64,000 nucleotides of DNA from Brugia malayi. Taxonomy: Eukaryota > Nematoda > Chromadorea > Rhabditida > Onchocercidae. A program made the position numbers and the translations under genes. Location of the stretch: the NCBI RefSeq assembly GCF_000002995.4, contig NW_025062476.1:9360501-9424500 (forward strand). The letters are read 5' to 3'. Shown here piece by piece: positions 38,108 through 64,000 of this stretch. Within the stretch, counting starts at the first letter, position 1, and the number at the start of each line of letters is the position of its first letter. A model generated the notes under the pieces. That model was not told the DNA's origin, did not search any database, and worked only from the letters and a program-made list of their open reading frames with translations.

Positions 38108-41100
38108 AACGTCGCTGTAATTATGTCCACGTTCAGAACTGATCATTGTTATTGTTGTTTGGGTTACTATTTTATGAAAAAATTCCTTTAAACAATATGC
38201 ATTGCAATCTTTTAATCGCAGACATTGAATATTGTTATGAGAAATAAAATTCCTATATATTAAAAATTACAAATTCAAAAAAACTGCTTGAAAATGAATT
38301 TTTTATTTCAACCGCTTTTGACATTGGGTAGAATTACTTAGCACGAATTCAATTAATTAGTGACAAATTTCATTTGACTTTGACTACTTAGAGACATCTC
38401 AGCTCTGTTGTTTTGCTTCAGCAGTTTTGCTAAATAACAAAAAAGAAAATGCATGGTTTATGTCTTTTATTTACATTCTAGCTCCTTTACATTTATAGAT
38501 TTATGCAGAAGTTTTTTTCTAAAGATTAAGATACCACCAAATAGTTTATGAATTTTAGAAAAAGACAATGTTTTCTAGTTGCCAGTTGAATTTATTATGA
38601 GCAAAAACTGACTATACCAAAAAGACTAGTAGTCCTTACTGGTAGAGAATTATATAATGTGCTGAATATGTCACAAATTTTTAGAAAACAGTAAGGAAGA
38701 TGCAGAATATGGAGTAAGTTGTTCAATCTAAATGAAATATGAATGGTATTTCGAATAATATAACATCATCTTTCTTTCCCCTAAAAAAACTTTCCTTATT
38801 TAATTTAAAGCTTTTGAAAATTTGACAATACTTAGGAAGTTATGGCAGGTTTCTAACTTTTCCTTAATCGATTCTAACGTTTTCAGGATAAGAAAGAATG
38901 TTGTATTGTTCGATAAATAGTTAAGAAGTCAGGATCAAGATACAATTGACCTTTAGATAATCAATTAGAATCAATTAAATGTATTTCTTTACTTTCGAAC
39001 GTTTATCTAGATAATATATAAGTAGTGAAGGTCATCCGGTTAGAATTATCCGGTATATGTACAGTTATTTCTACAATATCTGAAGCAATATGTCATTGTT
39101 ATACAGACAGAGCGAAAAATGATCGACGAATGGTTTCCAGTTAAAGTGGCAATTCTCGCACAACACTTCAAATAATCTCATCAACACTTTTACCACCAGC
39201 TGCTTCCATTAATTTCTTCTTACATTAAAAAAAAAAAACTTTAAACTAGAAAAAATTTTATTTCTGGAATGAAATTTGAGACGTTGAACGGATTGTTGTT
39301 AAAGTATTGGATTAAATTAACTTTATTCATGCAAAAACTTCAGTCTTTTGGAGAATCAAAACAAATTTGTCGTACTGTTTAGAAAGAAAAAAAGGAGCTT
39401 GTCAAGTTCTCAGCAATGGTACCATTAAGGAATTGCCTGTCTGAAAAAAAAAAAAAGTAAAAGAAGAGAGAAATTCTGAGAAATAGAAAACTTTTACTGC
39501 TTTTTAATCCTTCGAGTATGTTTATGTAACTAATGCAGTTGTGTTTTTCTGATATTACCAACGATTCGATAAATATAAAACACTTATTCTCTTAATGTAG
39601 ATTAACAATTGTAATTGATACTGGATCCTTTCTTCCGGAATATCCGTTCTCTTTTCACTCATTCAGTAGTCGCCGAATTTCTTTCACAATACTGTCACTC
39701 GAAATTTACAAATTGTGAGAGAAGAAAGTATGCGAAGGTTGCATTTGTTTCTAACACTTAAAGTATAAATCAGTTATTGAATTTTATGTAAATGCAAGAT
39801 TATGGCTTTTTCCATATCCTATAGGTCATTCCTGTTATATGATAAGCTACCATCAACTTGACCTCTACTTTTTCTAACAAGATTACTACACATATATAAG
39901 ACTAAAAAGAATTTCGAATAAAAAATAAAAGATTAATTATTTTTAGTTTCATTTAAATTTTTGTTTGTCATTTATGAAAAAGAACTTAATAAATTTTCTG
40001 CAATTAAAAATACGAAAAGAGATTAGCTTTACTACAGGTATGATCTGGCGATAAAGCTAGTTTATTTTGAACAGAGATGGAATATTTGCTTCTAACAATA
40101 GTAATTTCAGTAAAGCTAACTGAAAACTATTTGTACCACTTACTTTTATCACTTACTTATTAAAAATGAATGGTTAAGATTTCTTTTCTCTTCTTCATAT
40201 CAACTGAAATGATTATGATCTTATTTTTTTAGTTGGGAAATAAAACACCCAAATTATTCAAAACATGTTCCTTCATTTTCGATCTGTACTGTCTGTCACA
40301 TAAATAAATTTTCGATCAATAAGTCTATTACTATAACATAACCTTTTAGCATACTAAAAAGATTGTATTGTATTATTTAAAACTAAAAGTTTATAATATT
40401 ACAAATTAGAATTTGAAGAAAAGAAAAATTCTCTCTCAAATTCACTCCAAATAATTTTAATTTTCCGATACAATTTCCTTTCAATCTTATTAAGCCTTTT
40501 TCTTCATCTCTCAAAAAAAAACTAGCATTTAATATTTGATCTATTTTAAGTTTTTTTACAAAAATTTATGAGATATGCAAAATGAACAGAATAGTTCTTT
40601 GATGTTTTATACTTTATATGCAATTTCTTAACATTCGATAATTATTTAAGCTCTGTGTAAGGTTGAGGATCTAACACTACTATGTGCCGATTGACCTCTA
40701 ACCCCCTGCTGAACATTATTGCATCGTTGCATCATAAGCCATCATTATCCTTGTTGAAGTTTTCACGGTGCGGACTAAACAAGAAGAAAATGTTGACAGG
40801 ATGAAAGCTTTAGCTTATGTTATGTTACCACCATTTCTACAATTTTTCTGTTCTTTACTGTTGGATGTTTCCGTTTATATTCCTGAATAATTCATATATT
40901 CAAGATTTCTTGAGTACCCTAAATTATTGCAAATCTCTGTTAAAATCATCGTCATGCTACAGTATTACTGTAACGATAGCAAAAGGAAGAATTCCAATTT
41001 TACTTTGATCATCCAATTTGAGCTCAGATGACACAGTTAACTTCCAATTTTGTTTTTATGAGAGAAGTATAAGATAACAAATCACTTTAATTAGTTTCTA

Positions 41101-41989
41101 TCCAATACAAATCATTCCATCAATTAAAATGATTATTTCCGGATGTTTTGAGACAACAGATGAGAGTGAAGACAAAGAAAGTCATTCTGGTTCAGTGCTT
41201 TCAGAATTACTGATTCAGTTGCAGCCGGTATCATATATCTCCATGCCCTTAAGATAAGCTGTAAATAAAGTAGTGTGGGAGTCACTTTAGCACAGTACTT
41301 AATTGGCCGTTACTAATGTGACCCTTAATGTTGACACTTTCGCAAAATATCAACTAGAAATTAAGGTTAGATTGTCATATCTCCAAAATTATTCTGCTTT
41401 CCATATATATATATATGCTTCTGTTCATTCTAATTATCGCATTACTATTATATTTCCAGTGTCGCTCTCAGTTTTACAAACAAAAATATGGCCTGATTAG
41501 GCTAAGATAAGTTTATTTTATTGCTTTCTGTAAGATCGAACATCTAAAATTGCATATAAAAAATTTTAACAATCCAGTTAAAACTGTAAAACCTTACTTC
41601 TGCAAAAAGATAAGGTTTTACACTTTCTGATAGCAAAAGACGGATGAGTTAAAAGTGTCAGTAATGGATGACATCCTGCTGTGCATTGAACTTTGTTGTT
41701 GGAGTGCGAAGACCGTTACCGATCAAAGACATTTATAATTATCTGAGAGGTAAACAAAACATGAAAAAAGAAAGCAGTAATAATAGCGGGCGCACATGCA
41801 TGAATAAGTTCGCCGACAAAATATGCTACGGACAATTAATTCACTATCGAATTACAAATAGCTCTTATTATATCGGTAACAATTTTTCATTAAACAGAAC
41901 TCTTTTTATGTGACTTAGTTTGAGGACAAAAAAAATAGTAGAGCTAATCACTTCATCCATATTTCAAAAATGTGACCTTCAAGTAAATA

Positions 41990-41995
41990 TTTATT
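41990..41995 (-). promoter_or_regulatory. Candidate poly(A) signal of the bHLH gene
   Basis: AATAAA on the minus strand about 130 nt after the bHLH stop codon, a normal spacing. Chance occurrence is possible in AT-rich DNA. Confidence 0.4.
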
Positions 41996-42128
41996 GGATT
42001 GCAGATGATAAATATGTAATATACAATTCATTCAATTAAATTGCTTTTCTTAATTTAAAATCTTATGAAAAATGCAAAAAATGTCTCTAAATGACGGACT
42101 CAATGTTCCAGAGCACTCAACTTTCTGT

Positions 42129-42694
42129 CTACCGAGATATGAAGTGATGAGTTGTACTAATTGTCTCTTCTTCTTGACTACTGCTGAGGATCTGCCTCAG
42201 GGCATAAATATAATTGTTGGCCATTCGAAGAGTTTCTAAAGGAATGAAGTATTTATTTACTTGTTAGAAACAGATTGTACTCTATAAAAAACCCTAAAAT
42301 CAGAACTCAAAACAAACTATTTGAACAAGAAAAAAAAAACGTATTCACCGATTTTAGTAAGCTTCGGTTCATCTGGAAGTTGTGGTAGTATTCGTCGTAA
42401 TTTTTCCAATGCTTCGTTCAAATTATGCATCCGGCGACGTTCTCGAGCATTAGCTTTACTTCGACGAATTTGTTTCGTTCGTCGGATGGTTTCTGGACTT
42501 CGAACTCGACAACGATATTTTCGTTTTGTTCGTTTCACTATGTTTTCTCCAGTAGTTTTATTCTCTCGTGTTTGTTTTGACTGAATATTCTCGTCAACTT
42601 TTAGAAATTTTTGTTTAAAAAAAGAATTCAAGAAATTAATATATTTCATGTAATGATGTTTTGAACTTTTTCTGAAAATTTTGCTGATTTTCAA
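42129..42694 (-). CDS. ngn-1: Neurogenin-family bHLH transcription factor
   Basis: Predicted 150-aa nuclear protein that would bind E-boxes as a heterodimer with an E/Daughterless-type partner and promote neuronal fate. Exons: 42694-42349 and 42235-42129; the single 113-nt intron splits the Glu codon of helix 2 (phase 1). The bHLH spans about residues 78-131: basic region KANARERRRMHNLN, helix 1 EALEKLRRILP, loop QLPDEPK, helix 2 LTKIETLRMANNYIYAL. MHNLN plus LPDEPKLTKIETLR points to neurogenin rather than NeuroD or Atonal, which have MHGLN. The first 60 residues are Lys-rich, giving likely nuclear-localisation stretches. After helix 2 only about 20 residues remain, so no separate activation domain is visible. 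The start is the first ATG of the open frame; an upstream coding exon cannot be excluded. The ngn-1 label is by family resemblance. Confidence 0.88.
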
Positions 42695-45600
42695 AATGTG
42701 CTAAATTTAAATAAAAATTATTAGAACTATAAGCCTAGTAAAGTTAAAATTAACGACAAAGTTTGTGCAACAAACTGCAGAGTGAATCAACATTAATGCT
42801 TTCTACATAGTTATTGAACTAATAGAATACTTATAATTTACTGCACAAATATTGCAAGGATAAGAAAGCAGGTAAATAATAAGCAGGTAGTAATGAATGG
42901 ACTATTCATCAAATACTTTATGTTAGAAAAGTGAATGATTAACAAAAATTAATATGATTTAACTTACCTTATTAGTGATTGCAAATAGAAAAAAAAAAAA
43001 GCTGCCTATAACAAAATGTACTGAATTATGAATAATTCATTGTAAATTTGATAAAAGAAAAAACAGCGTAGCGTCACAATGAAACAACCTGAATCTGATG
43101 TCCACGTTTATACGTGGAAGTGGAGGATTTCTGACTGAGATACTTCGTAATCAGTGACTTTTCCATGCATGAAAACAAAACAGTCTCAATTGTAATTCCC
43201 TTTACTATTGGTAGAGTAATTAATATGGAAGGCGTGGTAACGGCTCGACACTTTCATCTATCGTTCATTAATTTACAGTATCCAAGAAAGAAAAGTAGAA
43301 AAAGAAGCTAAAGCTGTTTTAATCTGCTCAAATGCATGCAAGGAAACTGTTTCCAACAAAACTTATTTGCAATTAAAAGTAAGTGTATTGATTGATTCTT
43401 GGATATATTTTACTTCTATCGTTTTAAATTAGTTTTATTTTAAACAGATCGAAATAACAGGTAAACGAAAGTGAAATATGAAAATAAAAAAAAGAGAAAT
43501 AGGGTCGACAAAATTTTGAAAGAGAAGGAAATAAAACGAAGCAATCAAAACTATTCCTGCTTTTGCTTTAAATTTTTATTTAAAAAATGTGAAATACAGC
43601 TGTGCTTTCTATATTTTCGATGCAATCATATTACATGCTATCTATAGTGTTAAATAAAATTCCGACTTGTGACCAAATTCTAGAAAATTTTAAGTGTTAG
43701 TCCAAAAGAGTTTCGGATTCAATTGGACTTTTCCTGTTATGCCAATATAAGTTCAATAAATCCTTTTCTTATGTACTTAAAAGGGACCAATTTAATATTC
43801 ATAATTTAATGCTTTATTGATATTGCTTAAATACACATTCATTTCCATTCAGAAATTTTGCTACAATCTTTTTTTGGTTAGTATATAAGAAAATATTCTT
43901 TATAAGGGAAGAAAATGTGACACCCAATAATTTGGGTAAGTGAAAGCAGATGTACTGAACTGCTGTAGTTGTACTAATGTATCATTCCATTGACAGTACA
44001 AATTAGCATGAAGTGAGGGATGGAAAACGGTGGCAATTTGATCAGATAAATGGATTACTGAATTATATGGAAGGGAATAAAAGAGAAAGAAGAGAGGAGT
44101 GACAACCCAATCAGTGCTTATTCTTCAATTCCGGGAAATAGACATCCATTCATTGCGCAAGTAAACTGTGTTAACTAAAAATGAACAATTTTTCCTGCAA
44201 TAACCATTTATTCCGGAATTTAAATGGGATTATGTGGATATATTTAAAATTAACTTAAAATTTATAATTGTTTCATTAAAATTCCCTTTCAATAACCACT
44301 TGTTTCAACTACTTATTTGTTCGACTCAAGAAAATACGATATGTAAAATGCAATTAGCGACACATTATAAAATATTTAACACAGAATATTGAAGACTAAA
44401 ATTTGCAGAAGGTTACCTGCACAAATAAATGAATCGATTAAAAAAAGCTGGAGAATTGAGTGATACGCGGAAAAGTCCTTGAAGATATGATAAAAGTAAG
44501 AGAAAAGTTAGAACCAAAACATTTTCAGATCTCTTTGCATCTTCAAATATCAAACAGTTGCAATAATGAGTTTGTAATTCAAAGAATTGTCAGTTAGTTA
44601 ATAATTATTAGCAATGAAATGGCACTGCTTCATTAAATTTGTAGTTCAGGATTTCAAAAGTTATTATAATTTGTTCACAATTTAACAAAAGTTCACTAGT
44701 TATTAAAAGTAGATCTTCTTAATGATTTGTAGAAATTTGAATTTTGAATTCTGCATAATCTAAGTTACTTTCTTTGTTGAACTCTTTTGCCAATACCACA
44801 ACATTCAATTCATTTATTGAAGACAATAAAAATTGCATTGCAATGAAGAAAAGTGATAGTTAGGTTGACTTCTAGTGGTTACGACTGCAAAGTTTCACAG
44901 GTAGTCACAATTCCTTTTTCAAACATACAAAATGGTGAATCACTGAAGTCAAATTTAAACGGAAAAAAGGGCATCTTTACGAATATTATCTCTTGCATTG
45001 GACATCTAAATCTTTCTTAATAGTCTTAGGAAACTCAAAAAATTACCGCACATACCGGCGTTACGGACGTAAAAAGACTCATCAATAATTTGATACTGTC
45101 AAAAATCTTTTAATACCTTCGAGATAGAAGAAAGGTCGTTGAACATTTTCTTGAGAATTTTTTTCATCTCAACAATTAAGTTCAAAAGACCAAAAGACGT
45201 ATGAGTTGAGTTTGAACTATTATAAAGTTTTATTTTATTCTAATTCAAGGAATCAAAAGATGCTTCATCTTTAATACTACTGTCATATAGTAGACTTTAC
45301 AACAAAAAAACTTTCACTGAAATGCAAAACAAAATTTCAAATGATAAAAACAACATATATGAACAATCAATTATGGAGCAAAAAAAAAAAAATTTAAGAC
45401 AAAAACAATTTGATTTTCCACAATAATTTCTATATTTCTTGAAATAAAAAAACTTCCATAACAATTGATAGATTTAAAGAGACTATTCTAGTCATAAGAT
45501 AGTTATTTTATATCCTTTTTTTCGGTAAATTATGTCCATATCTGATATTACCATAAAAAATATTATGCCAGCACTCTACAAAATTATTTTTCAAAGCTTT

Positions 45601-45717
45601 TCAGCTTATTCAGAAACTATCAGTAATTAAACTGTAAATTCTTGAAGCAGAAAATGTTCAATACGTGGAAAACGCTATAACAGTAAAAATATAATGATAA
45701 GAAAAGGATAAGTCGAA
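42695..45717. other. Intergenic region between bHLH and Brr2 genes
   Basis: About 3 kb, AT-rich, no supportable exon. It lies upstream of the bHLH gene (which would carry its control region) and downstream of the Brr2 stop codon. Short A runs only. Confidence 0.65.
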
Positions 45718-60870
<15,153 letters not shown>

Positions 60871-62004
60871 ACTAATAGCGAAATTAGAGACAACGTTTCA
60901 GTCTTATCACACTCCTGAAATCATGTTCAGAACTAATACATCACTTATTTCAGTTGTCATTCACTTCATTTTTGTGAATCGAATGAATCTTTTTCTACAA
61001 TCACTCAACTGAACATTTTACCAAAAAACTCTTTGGAACATTCAGTTCTCCTTTATCCCTAATCTGAGGAAAATTCAGAACTTACAACTGAACTACAATG
61101 ATAGTAATTGCAAACAAAAACATTATTCTTCACAATCCCTCATCAAATATCTCATGATTGTTTTACTTGACCAATCCTAATCACTGCGTCGTTATCTTCA
61201 AGCACTCACTCCCTCACACCCTTATAATTAATTCCATTCTGCAACTGCATGCTACAGCATGTGCAGGTGATCGCAGTGCAACGGATCGGGTCAGAAGGGA
61301 GACTACAGGAAATATTTGAGACAGGAAGGTGTTCGACAGAAAATATCCAAGCAGGAAGATCCTGTTGCGATTTCTCGATAACTAACTATTCCGAACAGTA
61401 ATGCTATTTCCCCGACAGTTATTAATTTGGGAATTTGACTTACTAATCACTGCGTTACTCGGTTCACTTCTCAACAAGATAAGATTAAGGAACAAAGGGT
61501 TACGAATACAAAGCAAAGATTCAAGTTGGTTAATCACGTGTTACGTGCAAACCGATCATCTTTACTCAAAAAAATGTATGTTTCATTCGGTTGCAGGGAC
61601 GAAATTTAACGGATCCCAGGTCTGATCTTTCATCTCAAACGGTACTAAACGATGGTAAATATCGTGATGGTGTGTTTGGGGACTGTGAGGGTGGGTAGTT
61701 GGTTGAGTAATGAAATAAGTAGTGTTACGTTGGATAATAAGAGACAGACGTGAATAAATAAAAGACAGACCGATGAACAAAACTGTTGAATTTCATAAAC
61801 TTTATGCTTAACATGTTAAGTAGCATGTCTAACACGGATTATATTAGGATATATTGACGTAATTAAAATGTAACTGTTGTGTCCTACTGCATTCCATCCC
61901 AATCCTCTGTTAGTTTTACTGTTGATCCAAGTGAAAAGCAACCAATTTTTTCGGGTAAATTGCACGTGTATTGAATAGCTCTGTCTACTGAAATAGGAGC
62001 AACA
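60871..62004. promoter_or_regulatory. Divergent intergenic region between Brr2 and V-ATPase c'' genes
   Basis: About 1.1 kb separates the two start codons, which face away from each other. It must hold both promoters. It is somewhat less AT-rich than other gaps and has an imperfect GCATGC-type palindrome near 61245-61267. No TATA box, initiator or known element was identified with confidence, and the open frames at 61401-61625 and 61583-61780 have no recognisable content. Confidence 0.5.
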
Positions 62005-63972
62005 ATGTCGACCATGCTGAAGACGTTTTATGTCGTTTTGATATTAGCATCTTTCATCTTCATTGGCACCGGTAAGTTTTACTGCACTGTTGCATTTACT
62101 CCATTTTTGTTGTTTATATAGTTAAAATTAAAACCTTTTCACTGGTGTGATATAAACTGTTAGGTTCATTGTATGTGAAGTATATCAAATTATTTTGTCT
62201 CTTGTTCTTAAAAAAGAATTGAAGAGTCCTTCCCAGAAGCAAACAGATAAAAGTTTGGAATCTAATTCATGCTGAACTTTAAGTATCTGTTGTATTGCGG
62301 CAAACATTAATAAGAATACGGCGAGTGAGGAAATTATATTGCATATAAAGAAAGAAAATGAAATTAAAAATCAAACTGAAAAGACCAAACTAGGAAATAT
62401 CAATACGGACATTATGCAAAATGGAGGATTTTTCGGTGACGACTCAGTTTAAAATCAATGAGCATGAGTAACTGAAGCTAAATTATACTTTGTGCTGATT
62501 TTTCAACCTATCTGAAATAACGGATTTACGTTCTGTGTTCTTTCAGCACTTTTTTTTATGTTTACCGAGCAAGGATATCGCTTTGATATCGCTTGGTTCC
62601 TGACAGCCACATCACCGCATATGTGGGCTGCTTTGGGTATTGCTTGCTCCTTGTCTTTATCTGTTTTGGGAGCTGGATGGTATGTTAACTTTTAATATTT
62701 TTTAATGACTTTGGATGTTAATTTATTCTAATTAACCTGATATCCCTAATCAAATTTGCACTGGGCTCACTTTTGTGCTCTTTTAAGAAACTTTTCAGGG
62801 GAATATTTACGACAGGAGTATCGATTTTAGGCGGTGGCGTGAAAGCACCTCGAATTCGAACGAAGAATTTAATTTCAATTATATTTTGTGAAGCCGTTGC
62901 TATTTTTGGTATTATAATGGCATTTGTATTCCTTGGTAAAATTCATGTAAGTCTTTCATTTCAAAGTTAGATGAGTAAACAGTCAAATTATATAAGAGAA
63001 TTATTTCCAGTTGGTGTGCAAAAGATCTATTGTTCTCGCTTCTTTCCTTTTTTTTTCTGTTCCCTTGTTAATTGTCTTTCTGAAAGCTTCAAGAAACCAA
63101 AAATCAAATTTAACTGTAGTTAGTAATATCGTCTGATTTTAATTATAGACTGACAGGATTTTTTGCGTTAAGAATACCGCTAACTTTTGGCAACTATAGC
63201 TGAAGTTTGAGAATTTAAAGCAGTTTTGCAGCTATAAATAAATAATAATGAGCATAGCCATGCATTTTTGAAGGAGACTAGCAATGCATGACTTGTAATG
63301 AGTCGTATTTTTTGCATGGGAAACTGAAAACCAACATATTACGTTGCTTTTCATATTCCTTATGTTAATTTTGATGATTGAGAAAAGAATTCTCAACTAT
63401 AAATATCATATTTGCAGGGATTCAATCGAGCTATCGCATCAGATGTGGTCCTGTCCAAAAACATTGCTAGTGGGTATATGATTTTTGGTGGTGGGCTTAC
63501 TGTTGGTTTCAGCAATTTCGTGTGTGGCTTGTCCATAGGCTAGTTTTACTGCTATATGATTAAATTTTCATATTAATGCATATGAAAAAAAGATTTTTCA
63601 TATTTTGCATGTAGTTATACTTTAGTAATGGTAGGAGGATTAAACAGACGCGCTTATAATCGTGGATTATATGAAATTCATTACACAATATCTATTTTTT
63701 AACATGATCTGTAGAAATCTCATAGTTTTTGGTGTGCAATTTTTCAGCTTTAATTACATTGCAGGCATTGTGGGCAGCGGTGCAGCTTTGGCAGATGCTT
63801 CAAATCCGGCTTTGTTTGTAAAAATTTTAATTATTGAAATATTTGCGTCTGCAATTGGCCTTTTTGGTATGATTACTGGCATAGTGCAGGTAAATGTGAA
63901 TTTACTACCACTTTTTTTTTCCATATAGATAGGAAGGCAATTTTAATGTTTTTACAGCCTCATTTAAATTGA
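62005..63972 (+). CDS. vha-4: V-type H+-ATPase V0 proteolipid subunit c'' (21 kDa)
   Basis: Rotor-ring subunit that carries protons through the V0 sector of acidifying compartments and epithelial membranes; 202 aa. Exons: 62005-62071, 62547-62679, 62799-62946, 63418-63538, 63765-63889, 63958-63972. The extra N-terminal helix typical of c'' ([13 protein letters not shown]) is followed by [10 protein letters not shown] and two proteolipid hairpins. The first has [19 protein letters not shown] then helix [13 protein letters not shown] with Glu98, the proton-carrying acid of c''. The second has [11 protein letters not shown] and [15 protein letters not shown] with Glu181. Intron 4 joins ATAG to GCATTGTG and needs a GC donor (GCTAGT) at 63539. 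The last exon adds only PHLN before the stop, which fits the short tails of this subunit but is the least certain part. The stop lies 28 nt from the window end. Confidence 0.95.
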
Positions 63973-64000
63973 AAAAATGTGGTAGTAAGTAGCGTTTAAT

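Larger units (their letters stand above)
37712..42128. other. Convergent intergenic region between TXNDC12-like and bHLH genes
   Basis: About 4.4 kb without a supportable gene. The left end is the 3' region of the TXNDC12-like gene and contains a strong hairpin (37796-37837). Around 37900-38160 is a less AT-rich patch with a GGGTCA direct repeat. Another patch near 40660-40780 is also less AT-rich than the surroundings but has no open frame of note. (AT)7 occurs at 41403-41416. Confidence 0.6.

Noticed and set aside
40660..40780. Less AT-rich patch with a TGACCT half-site, considered as an enhancer or ncRNA
   Set aside because: Only one good half-site and no structure or open frame; too little to support a call.

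Overview
The window reads as nuclear DNA of a nematode, most likely a parasitic clade III (filarial/spirurid) species. It is AT-rich, its genes are split into many exons of 50-250 nt, the introns usually end in TTTCAG or TTTTAG, and the gaps between genes are long. The gene set fits: a full-length P-glycoprotein, a CLH-type chloride channel, a neurogenin-like bHLH factor, the spliceosomal helicase Brr2 and the V-ATPase c'' proteolipid. Clade assignment is inference from composition and gene structure. No bacterial, viral or transposon coding sequence was seen.

Layout, left to right. 1-2301: no gene. 2302-5804 (+): AAAP-family amino-acid transporter, 10 exons, 506 aa. 9618-18935 (+): complete ABCB/P-glycoprotein full transporter, 25 exons, 1297 aa. 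20623-27531 (-): CLC chloride channel with two CBS domains, 18 exons, 836 aa, tail to tail with the P-glycoprotein. 27532 to about 34650: gene-poor, with two perfect 26-bp direct repeats. 34660-35383 (+): unresolved candidate small gene. 35385-37711 (+): secreted thioredoxin-fold ER protein of the TXNDC12/ERp18 type, starting one base after the candidate's stop codon. 42129-42694 (-): compact two-exon neurogenin-type bHLH factor. 45718-60870 (-): Brr2/SNRNP200, 42 exons, 2158 aa. 62005-63972 (+): V-ATPase proteolipid c'' (vha-4), 6 exons, 202 aa, sharing a 1.1-kb divergent intergenic region with Brr2.

I assembled exon models by hand so that every junction keeps the frame across intron phases and follows the conserved family pattern. 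For all seven main genes the summed exon length is a whole number of codons. The CLC start, some AAAP junctions and one Brr2 junction are the weakest points. Three introns can only be joined in frame with a GC donor, and a fourth is possible.

Functionally this is a neighbourhood of unrelated genes: three membrane transport proteins, one proton-pump rotor subunit, one ER redox-fold protein, one neuronal-type transcription factor and one core splicing ATPase. I found no evidence of a new multi-gene system. The points most worth a second look are the candidate gene before the TXNDC12 homologue (possible zero-spacing operon, possible in-frame TGA), the GC-AG introns, a duplicated splice-donor segment in Brr2, the 26-bp direct repeats and a strong hairpin in the TXNDC12 3' region.
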